Below are positions 1 to 13,300 of a stretch of DNA of 64,000 nt, piece by piece. The stretch's first letter is position 1, and each line of letters begins with the position of its first letter. The notes beneath the pieces were generated by a model. The model had not been told where the DNA came from, ran no database searches, and saw only the letters and a list, made by a program, of their open reading frames with translations. The stretch covers positions 6,226,501 through 6,290,500 of the forward strand of contig NC_069669.1 in assembly GCF_027244095.1 (NCBI RefSeq), given 5' to 3'. Source of the DNA: Hemicordylus capensis. Taxonomy: Eukaryota; Chordata; Lepidosauria; Squamata; Cordylidae. The position numbers and the translations under genes are program-made.

Positions 1-201
1 ATGAGGATGGGCCGGTGGGGCTTTATGTGTGGATAAACCAAAGATGCTTTCAACAGCAAGCAAAAACCACACATACAGATGCAATCAAAATAAGTCGAAG
101 GATGAAGGACATTTAGATCAGTTGCCTTTTAAAGCAGCTGATCAAAGCTCTAACTCCCTTCTGAATTTTTTTCCAGGGTAGCTATAAAGAAAACCTCTCT
201 C

Positions 202-860
202 TAGGGATGTGCGAGCTGGTTGACTTCGCCCGGACCTGGGCCCTGTTTTTCTCAAACCAACTCAAAACTTACTGGTAAAGGGGAGGGGGAGACCAGGGGG
301 CTTCGTTATAGCTAACTGGGGCAGGAGGGGAGTGATTTTTTTTAAGCTTAAACATGCCGCCAGCTGTGGCACCCTCCGGGGTGGGTGGTGGGGGCTCCCA
401 CACCTGCTGGAGCATGCAGGGCCAGTTTAGGACTGTTTCGGTCCTCTGCATGTGTGTCAGTGGTCCCTCTAATTTTTTCCATCTCTGTGCGGAATGAGTT
501 TTGTTCTGGGCGGCAATATCAAGGCAGTGTGTGCTCATATATATGCAGAATGCGGCCCTTCTTGATTCAACCTGAGCAGGAATGAAAATTAACTGAGCAG
601 AGATTTAAAAAAAAACCTGTTTGCACACACCTGCGCACTCCTTAGAGGGAAGACTGCCTCCAACCCCCATTTGCTATAATGAAGCCCACTGGTTCCCCCC
701 TTCCCCTTTACTGGTAAAGAGGAATCCTTACCGGAATCCCCTTCACCAGGAGCGCCGAACCCCCCACCAAACCAGGCTCAGTTCAAGTGTGTACAAAACC
801 AGGCTGAACCTGGTTTGTGTCGAGCCGAACCGGTTTTCCAGTTTTGTGCACGTCCCCCGA
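202..860. mobile_element. hAT-type non-autonomous element with nested insertion
   Basis: The ends are TAGGGATGTGC (left) and a decayed GTGCACGTCCCCCGA (right). Both sides carry the 8-bp direct repeat CCTCTCTC (194-201 and 861-868), as expected for hAT. An internal block, 458-656, begins CAGTGGTCCCTCTAAT and ends CTTAGAGGGAAGACTG and looks like a second element inside the first. It lies downstream of the last RRN3 exon seen here, probably in an intron. Confidence 0.6.
458..656. mobile_element. Dispersed element with CCCTCTAA-type ends, copy 1
   Basis: Its core, GCGGAATGAGTTTTGTTC followed by GGCAATATCAAGGC, recurs at 26327-26490 and 35764-35940. The ends (CAGTGGTCCCTCTAA and an inverted TTAGAGGGA) share the CCCTCTAA motif of the fold-back hAT family in this window. 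Confidence 0.55.
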
Positions 861-1366
861 CCTCTCTCCCTGCGTATGCAAATTGGCAAGGTGTCCAACC
901 TCTTGTGCCAGAGAAAATCTCCACCCTGAGATTGAGCAGGGGTGTGGAAGACCTCTACATCCAAAATGCTCAGAGAGCAGCATACAAAAGTTGGAGGCAG
1001 CGGGGAGAGACATCCCTGATTTTCAACATCACAACACTGCCTACAGCAGCAAGCACTCCTATCTAATTCCTGCAAGTTTTTCTGCTGGCATTTCAAGATC
1101 TTCTGAGTCCTCCCCCCTCGCTCTAGGCTGTTGGCCTGTTCAATGAATGCCACTAACACAGCAGAGAAAAAAACCACATTTTTCTCTCTCCCATCTACAG
1201 TGATTCTCCAGGATACAGTTTTTAACTGATTCTGGAGCTTCAGCAGGACACACACACACACACCGCATCTCCTGAAAATGAACAAGGTGTGCTTTAACTG
1301 AAACACTGAACAGTCCCTTTCAATATAAACAAAAGAAGAGATTCGGAATATTCTGGAAAGAGATAC

Positions 1367-4300
1367 CTTTTGAGAATACAAGGATCAAAAGGGAAAAAAC
1401 TGTCCAGGGGGTTGGTGCACATCTCCACAGAGTCGCCCCCACCACTGCTCCTCACAACGGGCAAAACTTGCCTCCTGTTCCTCTCAATAATGGTGTCGCA
1501 GAATGCAACCTGGTATTTCCTAGCAGGAAGTGAGGAAGGCAAGCGGAGGTTACTTTTGAAGTCACCCTCTCCCACCCCCAGCACAACCTGGGAGGGAAAA
1601 ACAAAGACACTTACCTGGTAATGGCCGCAAAAAAGTTTACAATTGAAGGCAAGCAAACCATCAGAGGGTTTAACTGACACATAACAATGCGTTCGAAGTT
1701 CAACTTCTGCAGGAACGCCAACCCTTCAAAACAAAAAGATTAACGAATGATTTGGGTTCAGCAAGTGTCCGAAGTGGTGTAGCTTTCCGATTTCTCACAA
1801 AGCCTCGAATCCTCTGAGAGCTGCTCTCACACTGTAGACAAATGCTGGCTATTAAGAAAGAAACACATGTTGTGGGGAATCCTGACCAGCTGTCCCTCTA
1901 ATAGAGAATTCCAGATGTTGTTGACTACAACTCCCAGCATCCCCAGCTGCAAAGGCCTTTGGCTGGGAAATATGGGAGTTGTAGTCAAACACATCTGGGA
2001 TTCCCCGTTAGAGGGAACGGTGGTCTTAACCAAGGACGGCTTCCTGACCCTGGCTGTGTGCATTCTGGTACAATCACCACAGGAGGAGAGCTGGACGTGT
2101 GGTAGCAATCATGAATGGTCCCCTTTGCTAAGTAGGGTCCATCCTGGTTTGCATTTGGATGGGAAATGACATGTGTGAGCGCCGTAAGATATTCCCCTTA
2201 GGGGATGGGGCTGCCCTGGGAAGAGCTTCCTTGCAGAAGGTTCCATATACCCTTGCTGGTGTCTCCAGATAAGGCTGAGAGACTCCGCTCAATGATGAGA
2301 ACCCCTGTCATAAGCAACCCTTTCCCTAAACGTTGAAACTACAATGAATTGAATTGTCCTCTTCGCTAAGCAGGGTCAGCTCTGGTTTGCATTTGAATGG
2401 CAGACTACATGTAAGCACTATGAGATATTCTCCTTAGGGGATGGGACCATAGTTCAGGGGAAGAGCATCTGTTTTGCAGGCAGAAGGTCTCAGGTTCAGT
2501 CCTGGCATCTCCAGGTAGGGCTGGGAGAGACCCGTGCCTGTAACCTTGGAAAAGCCACTGCCAGTCTGTGCAGGGCAATACTGAGCTAGATAGACCAATG
2601 GTCTGACTCAGTAGGAGGCAGTTCCTATGCAGTACATCTGCTTCTCCCCCTTGTGTTTTCATGTGAGCCTGAAACAGATCTCGGGGGTGATTGTACTGGG
2701 AGGAGTAATATGAGACACCAAGAAGAGAGTTATTTCTCTCAAAGAGAGAATGCTTTTATAAAACAGTTTTTTAAAGTGAGTTTTATATTAATATTCCAAT
2801 GGCTTTAAGTTTGTGTTTTATGTTTTAAAATGGTTGGAATTTTTGATGGATCCTCCGTTGTTCTGAGATGGGTGGTAAATAAATGACAAATAATAAACAG
2901 TGAAATAATATTTGATTGGTCTATCACTAGTTCTAAACAAGAAGTTTCTAAGCCAACTAAATGGTCCTCCACAATGTTTATCCCATTCTATAACTTACTG
3001 ATGCCTCCCCAGCTAAGAGTTCCAAAATGAAGAGGAAACAAACAAACCCAAGAATGTGAAACATGAATCGTAACTCAAGAGCCAGCCAAGCCTGGGTTCA
3101 GTCCCATGTTCCCTCTAACAGGGAGTTCCCAGATGTTGACTACAACTCCCATAATTCCCAAGCAAAAGCCATTGCCGCTGGGGATTCTAGGAGTTGTAGT
3201 CAACAACATCTGGGAATCCCTGTTCAAGGGAACATTGGTTCAGTCCAGAGGAAAAAGCTGTTGAAGCCTTCCTACAATCAATGGTACTTGGGGCCGATTC
3301 AGATGTTGAGAGTCATAGGTACACAGGAAACGGCCTTATATCGAGTCAGGCCATTGGTCTGTCTAGCTCAGGATCGCCTACTCTGGCTGGTAGCGGCACT
3401 CCAGGTTTGCAGAGAGGGGCCTTTCCTTGCCCTACCTGCAGATATTGGGAATTGAATCTGAGACCTTCTGCATGCAAAGCAGATGCCTTACCACTGAGTT
3501 ATGGCCCCATCAGAAAGACCACTTGGGAATTAATCATTATTCAAACAAGTTCCGCCAACATATTCGGCTGGAATATTACCGTCATGCGCTCACCTTTCTT
3601 TAGGTTTTCGTCCAAGATCTGCTTATGGCGGAACACGACCACGTACAAGACGGCCTGGCACGCCGCGTAGAAGGGCCCGTGGAGCGCAACGTCGCAAAAG
3701 GCTTTCGACCCCGTGCCCTGGTTGTCGATGTACAGATGGAGCCAGTTGACCAGCAGGTCCAGGCACGCTTTCACTGTGCTGCAAGGGGACAAATAGGGGT
3801 CCAACTTGATTTCGGCCACGTGGAGGAACAGCTATCCCACCGCTGGCACCACGTGTGGAGGAAGAGCCCTCTATTTCTCCCAACCTTTCTCCCCCTGCCA
3901 CCAAGAGGACTTTTGGTATGGCTGGGTCCACTACAACAGCCCTTGGGGGGTGGGCGTGGGGGCACTCAGGAGTGTGGAAAGGCTTAGAGGCATCAGGTGG
4001 AGACAATCAAAAAGTCTTGTCTTCTTGGTTCCATGTAATATTCTAATTTTCTGAGATTGTGGATTTGGGGTTTTCATGAGCTGTACGCCATGATCATCAC
4101 AATTATAACAAATTAAGGCTTGACTTATCTCGCTTTGCATGTAATGCATCTGTCTCATATATCAGTTTCACCTTTTAATTTGCATTACTGAAATTAATGG
4201 ACTTTTGCACGATATTCTAATTTTCCAAGTTTCACCTGTAGGTTCCAAGTTCCCTCCCTGGCAGCATCTCCAAGAGAGGGCTGAAAGAGCCTCCTGCCTG

Positions 4301-7300
4301 CAACCTTGGAGAAGCTGCTGCCAGTCTGTGCAGACAATACTGAGCTAGATACACCAATGGTTTGACTCAGTATATGGCAGCTTCCTATGTTCCTATGACT
4401 TTCCAGACTCTCTGTCTTCTTCAACATTCAGCTCTGACTCTCTCCAGACACCTCCTTCCCGGACTCTGTCTCAGGACTCTGACTTCCCTCTCAAAACACT
4501 CCCAATATATACAGTTTCTCTGGCCCTTCAGTTCCTCAGCCCAGCCAATTGGGATAAAAAATTCCCTCCATTTCTTGAAATCTCCTTTCCCTCCAAAAAT
4601 CAACCATCAAATTGCTAAACCAAAAGTGAAACTACAGAAAAACAAGAATGAACCTTTGGAAACATTTGTTGAAAAGCGGTATATAAATATTTGTTGTTGT
4701 TGTACACAATATAATACAGGGGCTTATTTGCAGAAACGCAAGAGGTCTAGGCCTCGTTCCTTCACAGGCAATTATCTTCACGTATCAAAGGTTCATTCTT
4801 GTTTTTCTGTAGTTTCACTTTTGGTTTAGCATTTTGACACTTGAAGACGAAATCAACTTAAGGATACATCACTCACCCCAAATTAAAATACATATGTCCA
4901 GTAACTCTAGATGTGGAATTCTCTGCCACAAGATGTGGTGACAGCCAACAACCTGGTATGCCCTCAGCTCCTGCCTGTAGGCTCCTGGCAGCAGCCGGTG
5001 GGCCACAGTGTGAAACAGGATGCTGGACTAGATGAGCCTCCTTGGGCCTGATCCAGCAGGGCTGTTCTTATGTTCTTAGATGTATTGGATATATTTAAGC
5101 CTTTTCTGTTGCACTCCACGTTAGAATGGATTCCCTCAGGGTGCTTTCAGGTCCTCATCCAAGTAACATTTCTGGGTACAGACCTGGCAAAATCAGCCAT
5201 GCTGAAAACTGCATAAATGTGTGGATTCAGACCATTTCCCAGTATGGTGCGTACCCCTTAAAATCGACCTTTCTGGGCAGCAGCCTAGTCTGCCTGGGTG
5301 GTCAAGGAGGCCGCATCTCCGTCCCAAAGAAGGCATGTCTCCCAGAAAACACTCCATGCTCCTTGTAGGGGTAAGCATTTTAACTTTCCAAGACAAGCAA
5401 GCTCTATGATATCAAAGCATTTTATTGCTTCCTCCCCATTCTCCATTTCTGGTCCTACGCAGCCAATGGGTTAGTCCAGGTCTGCTCAACTTAGGCCCCA
5501 CCAGGGGGTTTTTGTTGGGTTTTTTTGGACTACAACTCCCATAATCCCCAGCCACAGTGGCCAATAGCCAAGGATTATGGAAGTTGTAGGCCAACATCTG
5601 TAGGAGGACTGAAGTTGAGCAGCCTTGGATTAGTCTAAAGCAGGGATTCCCAATTGGTGGTCTTCCAGATGCTGCTGAACTACAACTCCCATCATCCTTA
5701 GTTACAATTTATTGTGGCTGGGGATGAAGGGGGTTGTAGTTCAGCAACATCTGCAAGGCCACCGGTTGAGGACTCGAGGTATGAAGGATTTTGCCAGACT
5801 ACTTACACAACAGGGACGAATTTAGCCCGTGCCAAAAAGCTGCCGATGTAACTCGCAGCAGCCTGTCGAATCACTGCTGGCGTGTTGGGGTTCTGCAACT
5901 TTTTCCAGACATGCTCCACAAAGGCTTCCGCAATCCCCTAGGAGAAACAATGTGAATGCAACATGTTCATTTTTCGGCGACTGACTCAACAAACAGCAGA
6001 TTTAGAACACGTGTCTCCATTCCTCAGACTGGGGCAGCAGGGCTTAGGACGACGACTGCATCGCTCTTTCCTGGCATGACTGCTGCTACAATGATTTATG
6101 TACCACTTTCCAACCAAAGTTCCCAAAGTGGTTTGCATAGAAAAATACATGATAAATAAGTAAGATGGTTCCATGTCGCCAAAGGGCTCACAACCTAAAA
6201 CGAACACAACGAGAGAATAAGGTAGCACCTTTTAGACTAACTGATGTTTTAAAACATGAGCCTCAGCGGGTTATAACCCACTTCTTAAACTCTGCATCTG
6301 AAGAAATGGATCATAACCGACGAAAGCTCATGCATTAAAATGTCAGTCAGTCTAAAAGCTGCTACCTTATCCTTTTTTTTGCTCTATGTTGTTGACTAAC
6401 ACAGCCTATCACAACTATTTTTACACAATCCCAAAAGATACACAAGCTAGACACCAGTAACAGCCACTTGAGGGATGCTGGGCAGGGGCTGGATGTTCTT
6501 ATAAGAACAGCCCTGCTGGATCGGACCCAAGGCCCATCTAGTCCAGCTCCCTCTTTCCCACAGTGGCCCACCCGATGCCTCTGAGAAGCCCACAGGCAAG
6601 AGCTGAGGACATGCCCTCCCTCTTGCTGTTGCTCCCCTGCAACTGGTATTCAGAGGCATCTTCCCTCTGAGGTTGGAGGTGGCCTATAGCCCTCAGGCTA
6701 GTAGCCATTGATAGACCTCTCCTCCATGGACTTATCTAAACCCTTCTTAAAGCCATCCAGGCTACTGGCTGTCACCACATCCTGTGGCAGAGAATTCCAT
6801 AGATGAATGATGCACTGTGTGAAAAAGAGCTTCCTTTTGCCGGCCCTAAATTTCTTGGCAATCAGTTCCATGGGGTGACCCCTGGTTCTAGTGTTTTGTG
6901 AGAGGGAGAAAAATGTCTCTCCATCAGCATGATTTTATAGACCTCCATCATGTCTATCAGTTGGTCTCCCCTTGCTAAATACAAGAGAATCACCACTTAT
7001 TTTTTAAAGGTGCCTCTTTGCCCGGTTAGCAGGTGGCCTTTTGTCTTTTCCGGAAGTTCCCTGGGCCTCTTTTTAGAGGGCGAGAGAGTGCCTTGTGGCA
7101 CCAAAAGAGAATTTCCCACTTTTATGAGAAAATAAACCACTGTGCTTTGCCTGCAGAACTTAGGCAAGCGATAGAGGGGGACATGTGGCAAAAGGGTTTG
7201 ACAATACGCACCAGTTTGAAGCTACAGAGATAGAAGATGACATACTGCACGTGGCATGAGCCATGGGTGGTTAAGATGAGCTTGTCAAATATTGCCACCA

Positions 7301-10300
7301 GGTCTCGATATAGGTCCTTCGTGTTGCCAATATCTAGTTTCCCTAAGGAACAAAAATCTGTGTGGATGGTGCCAAGACAGACAAGGCATGCATTTTTTTT
7401 TAATTGACTTTATTTTTAAAAAATATTTTTTAAAAAGAGGTTATGCTGTTTTGATGAAGGCCTGGTTCACAGTTGTTTGAACCTAGGTTTAATGCAGGTT
7501 CTCGGCACTAGTTTGGTTGTGTGAACCCATGCCAAGGTGGTTTGTGGCCCAAGATGAATCTGAGATTTCCACTTTGGCATGGGTTCTTTTAAAATTTTAC
7601 ATTTTATATCCCGCTCTTCCTCCAAGGAGCCCAGAGCGGTGTACTACATACTTAAGTTTCTCCTCACAACAACCCTGTGAAGTAGGTTAGGCTGAGAGAG
7701 AGGTGACTGGCCCAGAGTCACCCAGCAAGTCTCATGGCTGAATGGGGATTTGAACCCGGGTCTCCCCGGTCCTAGTCCAGCACTCTTAACCACTACACCA
7801 CGCTGGTTAACACAATCATGCCAAGGTCAGCCACCCAAATTAAACCTAGATCCAAATGATGGTGTAGACCAGGGACAAGAAAGTGTTCTGTAACTGCTGA
7901 GAGATTTCCCACATAGAAGATGACTCAACCAACGGCAGAGCATGCATTTCTATGCTTGCTGGGTTGCTACATTTTGCTTGGATGTTCAGTCAACAAGGAT
8001 TCTTTATTAGTGGTCCCTTTCTCGGGCACTTTCTCCAATACCTACAGAATGCTCAAGATAAGCAAGATGGACAAGTCCATATTCACCAGAAGTGGAAGCT
8101 TAAAACTTCATATAGTAAAAGCCATAAAACGCACTAACCGCTTTTGCTGTAATGTCCCCATGCCTTCTACATGAACATCTTCCCACTGAAGTCCAAACCC
8201 TTCCTCCAATCCTCATGGAATCGGCAAGCAAGGGGTCCTGTAGATTACACCCTACTCCTCCTCACCTAGGTGGCCAGATTTGGCTTTTAAAAAGCCAAAT
8301 TCTGGCTTACGGCCCATTTGACCCACGAGTATACCCCTTAGGTTCTGGCAACTCTGCAGTCCTCACTATCGGTCCCAGAGAGAAGAGAGGAAGCTGCCAT
8401 ATACCAAGTCAGACCATTGGTTCATCTAGCTCAGTATTGTCTACACTGACTGGCAGTGGCTTCTCCAAGGTTACAGGTAGGAGTCTCTCTCTCAGCCCTA
8501 TCTGCAGATGCTGCCAGGAAATGAACCTGGAACCCTCTGTATGCAAAGCAGATGCTCTGCCAATGAGCTACAACGAGAGAGAGAGGTGTGTGTGGACTGT
8601 GGAAGTTTACCATTTACATGGCAGATGTCTTTAATGTAGGAAAACAGCACGATCATCAGGATGTCTAGACGTTCTGCAATGGGATGAGCCATCATGTCAT
8701 CCTTCTCTGGGTTCTCTCCATCCTCATCCTGTTAAAATAAGATGCCAATTAAAGAGTTCTAATGCAGCACTTTCGAGAAAGGCCACAAGAAAGCCAGGGT
8801 GTATATAACCCCCCTGTCTGAGAGCATAAGCCATGTCAAACAAAGGTCAAGAGAACAGATGGAAGGCCACACATTTGTGTGTGGCACGTCCACATTCCCA
8901 CAAATGCTCCAAAGTTAAGTATAGAACTCCACCAAAATGCACTTATTTTAACAGCTATGTTGCAAAGAAAGGATGTTTACCATCTCAAAGAGTCCTTCTT
9001 CTGCGGTATCCTCTCTTTCTGCCTCTTCTGCAGCTTCGATATCTTTTCTTGGTGCACTCACCTGTTTGTAAGCAGCAGGAGATTGATTTTACGTACATTT
9101 TCGCACTCACATCAAACAAGAAGGGACAAACCAAGGAAGACAGACCAAAGTCAATTAACAGCAGCAGCAAACATATTGCATGGAAACGAACATCCAAACT
9201 AGAAATGGCTCTTCATGTAAAAATGCCATTCGAAAAAGGCTAGAAGAGGGCGCTTTAGAAAACAGCAAACTTAACACGCTCCATACTTACATCAATCTTT
9301 AATAACTTCTCAATCACCAACTCCAAAATGTCATGTCTCAGTGTTGGGATGTATCCACTAATTCGCAGCACGTTGTGCACGTAACATTGCTGGAATGGGG
9401 TTTTCCCAAAGGGGTTGTAAATGAAAGAGAAAGAGAGAGAAAGTCTTTTTTTAAAAAAATGGTTGTAAACCCATGTTTTAAAATGCATAAGACACAGCCC
9501 TTTAGGCTCCATGCTGCCCATAACATTTAAACCAGGGGTTTCCAACTTGTAGTACTCCAGATGTTGCTGAAACTACAACTCCCATCATCCCCAGCCACAA
9601 TAAATTGTAGAACAGCCCTGCTGGATCAGGCCCAAGGAGGCCCATCTAGTCCAGCATCCTGTTTCGCACAGTGGCCCACTAGATGCCTCTGGGAAGCCCA
9701 CGGGCAAGAGGGGAGGGCATGCCCTCTCTCCGTTGCTGTTGCTCCCCTGCAGCTGGTATTGAGAGGCATCGTGCCTCTGAGGCTGGAGATGGCTCACAGC
9801 CACCAGACTAGTAGCCAGACCAGGTCCCTCAGTTGTTCAGGCAGCCCCGAGGTTTCTGTGCCAGTAGAAGCTCAGGTAATATGAAGGTTTGCCCCTCGCT
9901 GGGTCCATCTCTATCCCTGCTCCTTTTTCTTAAATCGAGTGCCCATTGATACACCTGTCCTCCATGAATTTATCTAAACACTTCTTAATAAGAAGTGTTG
10001 TAGCTAGAAGTATGAAGTTCAGCAACATCTGAAGTACCAGGGGCTGGGAACCCTGGTTTAAACCACAAGAGACCGAGCAAAACTTTGTGCTACTGTCTCC
10101 ACCATGGTGTCTCAGAGCTAGCAAGCACTACAGGCCATTACAAAGGGGTTTCCCAAAGGGTTAGCTCTCATTTGCACCAATACCACATGCATGGAAGGGT
10201 AGGGTGGGGAGGAACCATAACAAGGAAGGCAGTGCTCTTACCAGGGTTCTCTCCGATTTATTTGCAAAGGGAAATTTTTCAACCAGCACTGGCATGAGAA

Positions 10301-13300
10301 ACTGTGGTGTCCTGCAATACAGAACAGAATGGAATCTTTGCAACATGTGAACAGTGGGCAGATCTCGGACAGCTCCTTGAGCAGTGAAGCCTTAAACAGC
10401 CATCAATGGTTCCTATCAGGGAACCACTGGTTCCCTTTCAAGGGTTCCCATCAGGCATCTCAGGGTCTCTATGGTTAGTGGACACCAGCTTTCCTTGGGA
10501 CTTCTTTGCGACAGCAAGCCGGCCACCATACAAGCAGTAAAGAAGTCAGAGAGGAGAGCTGGTCTTGTGGTAGCAAGCAAGACTTGTCCCCCTAACTAAG
10601 CAGGGTCTACCCTGGTTGTATTTAAATGGGAGACCACATATGAGCACTGTAAGATATTCCCCTTAGAGGATGGAGCCACTCTGGGAAGAGCAGAAGGCTT
10701 CAAGTTCTCTCTCTGGCATCTCCAAGATAGGGCTGGGAGAGATTCCTGCCTGCAGCCTTGGAGAAGCCGCTGCCAGTCTGTGTAGACAATATCGAGCTAG
10801 ATAGACTAATGGTCTGACTCAATATACAGCAGCTTCCTATGTTCCTATATTCCATCGTTATGGATTTTATTGGGGTGTGGAACATAAAAGAGGGACATCA
10901 TATCTGCGTATTATTTTCTACCCATGACACATGTTTTAAAATATGTTTTAGAAAGGGGAAATACTATGGGTAGTACTACAACAAAATTGGGAGACCCAAG
11001 TTTGAGAACCCCCACTTTAGGTGACATACAAAACCAAGTATGATATACTTACAAAGGAACATATTTCGCAATCGTCTGTAACGCTCTGTGGCAGGTGTTA
11101 AATCCTCCAGAAACATCTGCAAGAATGGAAGGGTTATCAGAATCATCAAGCATGTACATCAATACATATAAAAGATTTATAATTTTAGATTCCATCAGGG
11201 CATTCCCATGTGATCCGATATAGTTTTGCTTCTAGGGATATTGTTCAACCATTAATCTTTACCTATAAACATTTCACTCTGACCCCTTAAGACCTAAACA
11301 CATTAACCAGTGATTGCTAATGAGTTCTGCAACAGCTGTGTCAATGGATTAAAACTAAAGCAATATGCACAAACATCACACATTTTTCTGAGAGCTGAGT
11401 AATGTTACTCACTTTCATCATCATCATCTGTATCCGATACGTCCATGTCATTCTCTCGTATCGTAATGCGAGCTAGGAAGGAAGAGCATACACTACTTAA
11501 AGTGACAGTCACACTGAAAACCAGATTCAAAACTATATTTACACTGAAGGATCCCCACCTGCCAAAGCACAAGTTACAATTGATAATATATTCCAATTAA
11601 GAGGTAGTGAAGATTCCTCATGTAACATGATTAGTCTCTCCCTTTAAACTAATATTCAGCTGGGACTCAAGGGACTTTAAAAGGGATACCTTTTGTCAAG
11701 AAGGGTTTTGTTTAGTCAGTACCTCTGTATACATAAAGATCTGGACCTAGATTGAACCTGGAACCTTCTGTGTGGAAGTGTGCAAATGTTCCTCCACTGA
11801 GCAGTGCCCCTATCCCTTAAGGGAAGTATCTTAGAGTGCTCACATGTAGTCACCCATACAAATGCAAGCCAAGGTGGACCCCACTTAGCAAAGAGGACAA
11901 TCCACACTCCCACAAGACCAGCTCTCCTCCTCTTGCTCTAAAACAGGGATTCTCAGCATTGGGTCCCCAGATGTTATTGGACTTCAACTCCCATAATCCC
12001 CAGTCCCAGTGGCCATTGGTTGGGGATTATGGGAGTTGAAGTCCAATAACATCTGGGGACCCAACGTTGAGAATCCCTGCTCTAAAAGAACATCTGTGCA
12101 GTTCAAAAATTTAAGTCATGCAAAAGTTATCTTATAACTTGATAACAATGATAAAAGTCAAGTCAACCTTTAGGACGGTCTATGGCCAGAACTTAATAAT
12201 CAGAAGCATCACAATACAGTCTCCCTCTGACACAGAAACTTTATGAGAAAAGGGAAGTGGGTAGTCAAGGCTCCTCTCGAATCCAGACCTATGCTCCCTG
12301 CAAAAGGAATTCCCAGATGTTGTTGACTACTACTCCCAGCATCCAGAGCTACAATGGCCTTTGGCTGGGGGTAATGGAAGTTGTAGTCTACAACATCTGG
12401 GAATCCCTGTTAGAGGGAATACTGACGCAGACCCTGGTCAAGCACCCCCATTTCTCCTCCCCCTGCCTAAGACACTTCCTGAAGACTCTACTGCTACTCA
12501 CTAGAGTCTTCACCAATGAATATTATTTATTATTATTATTTATTCGATTTCTAGACCGCTCTTCCAAAAATGGCTCAGGGCGGTTTACACAGAGAAATAA
12601 CAAACACACAAGATGGATCCCTGTCCCCAAAGGGCTCACAATCTAAAAAGAAACATAAGATAGACACCAGCAACAGTCACTGGAGGTCCTGTGCTGGGGG
12701 TGGATAGGGCCAGTTACTCTCCCCCTGCTAAATACAGAGAATCACCACGTTAAAAGGTGCCTCTTTGCCCAGTTAGCAGGGGTTAAGGTTAGGGTTAAAA
12801 TTATAAATCTTTTATCTGTATTGATGTACATGCTTGATGATTCTGATAACTCCTCCATTCTTGCAGATGTTTCTGGCAAGACCTCACCGTTTGGAAAAGG
12901 GACCTGAGCACACCAACTCTGCAAACATCATGAAACCCTCATCTCTGCAGCCCAAGACAGCCTAGTTCAATTTCTCAGGGAACGACGCCGATGACGGGGA
13001 CAGGCAAAACTCACGGGGTACGAAGTGCGAGACGATCATAGCCAGGCATGGCCGAAGGTAGATGGTCTGGGCGGATACCAGATTGCTCAGCAGAGCCAAA
13101 TACTCTTCCACCACAAGCGGGCTTCTTCCGACCCACGGCACCTTCTGCATGGTTACAGACAGGAGCAGTTAGGACTCACGCACTCCAGTCTGAATACCAA
13201 CTGGCCTGCCGAATGTCCGGTGCAAACAGCGCACACTTACCAACAAGACGTTGACAAGCTGCTCAAACTCTTTCGTCAAGTATGTAACGGAAGACCGGAA

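Noticed and set aside
743-1381. Minus-strand open frame of 212 codons
   Set aside because: It crosses a transposon end and a (CA)n run, shows no domain, and is next to but not in frame with an RRN3 exon.
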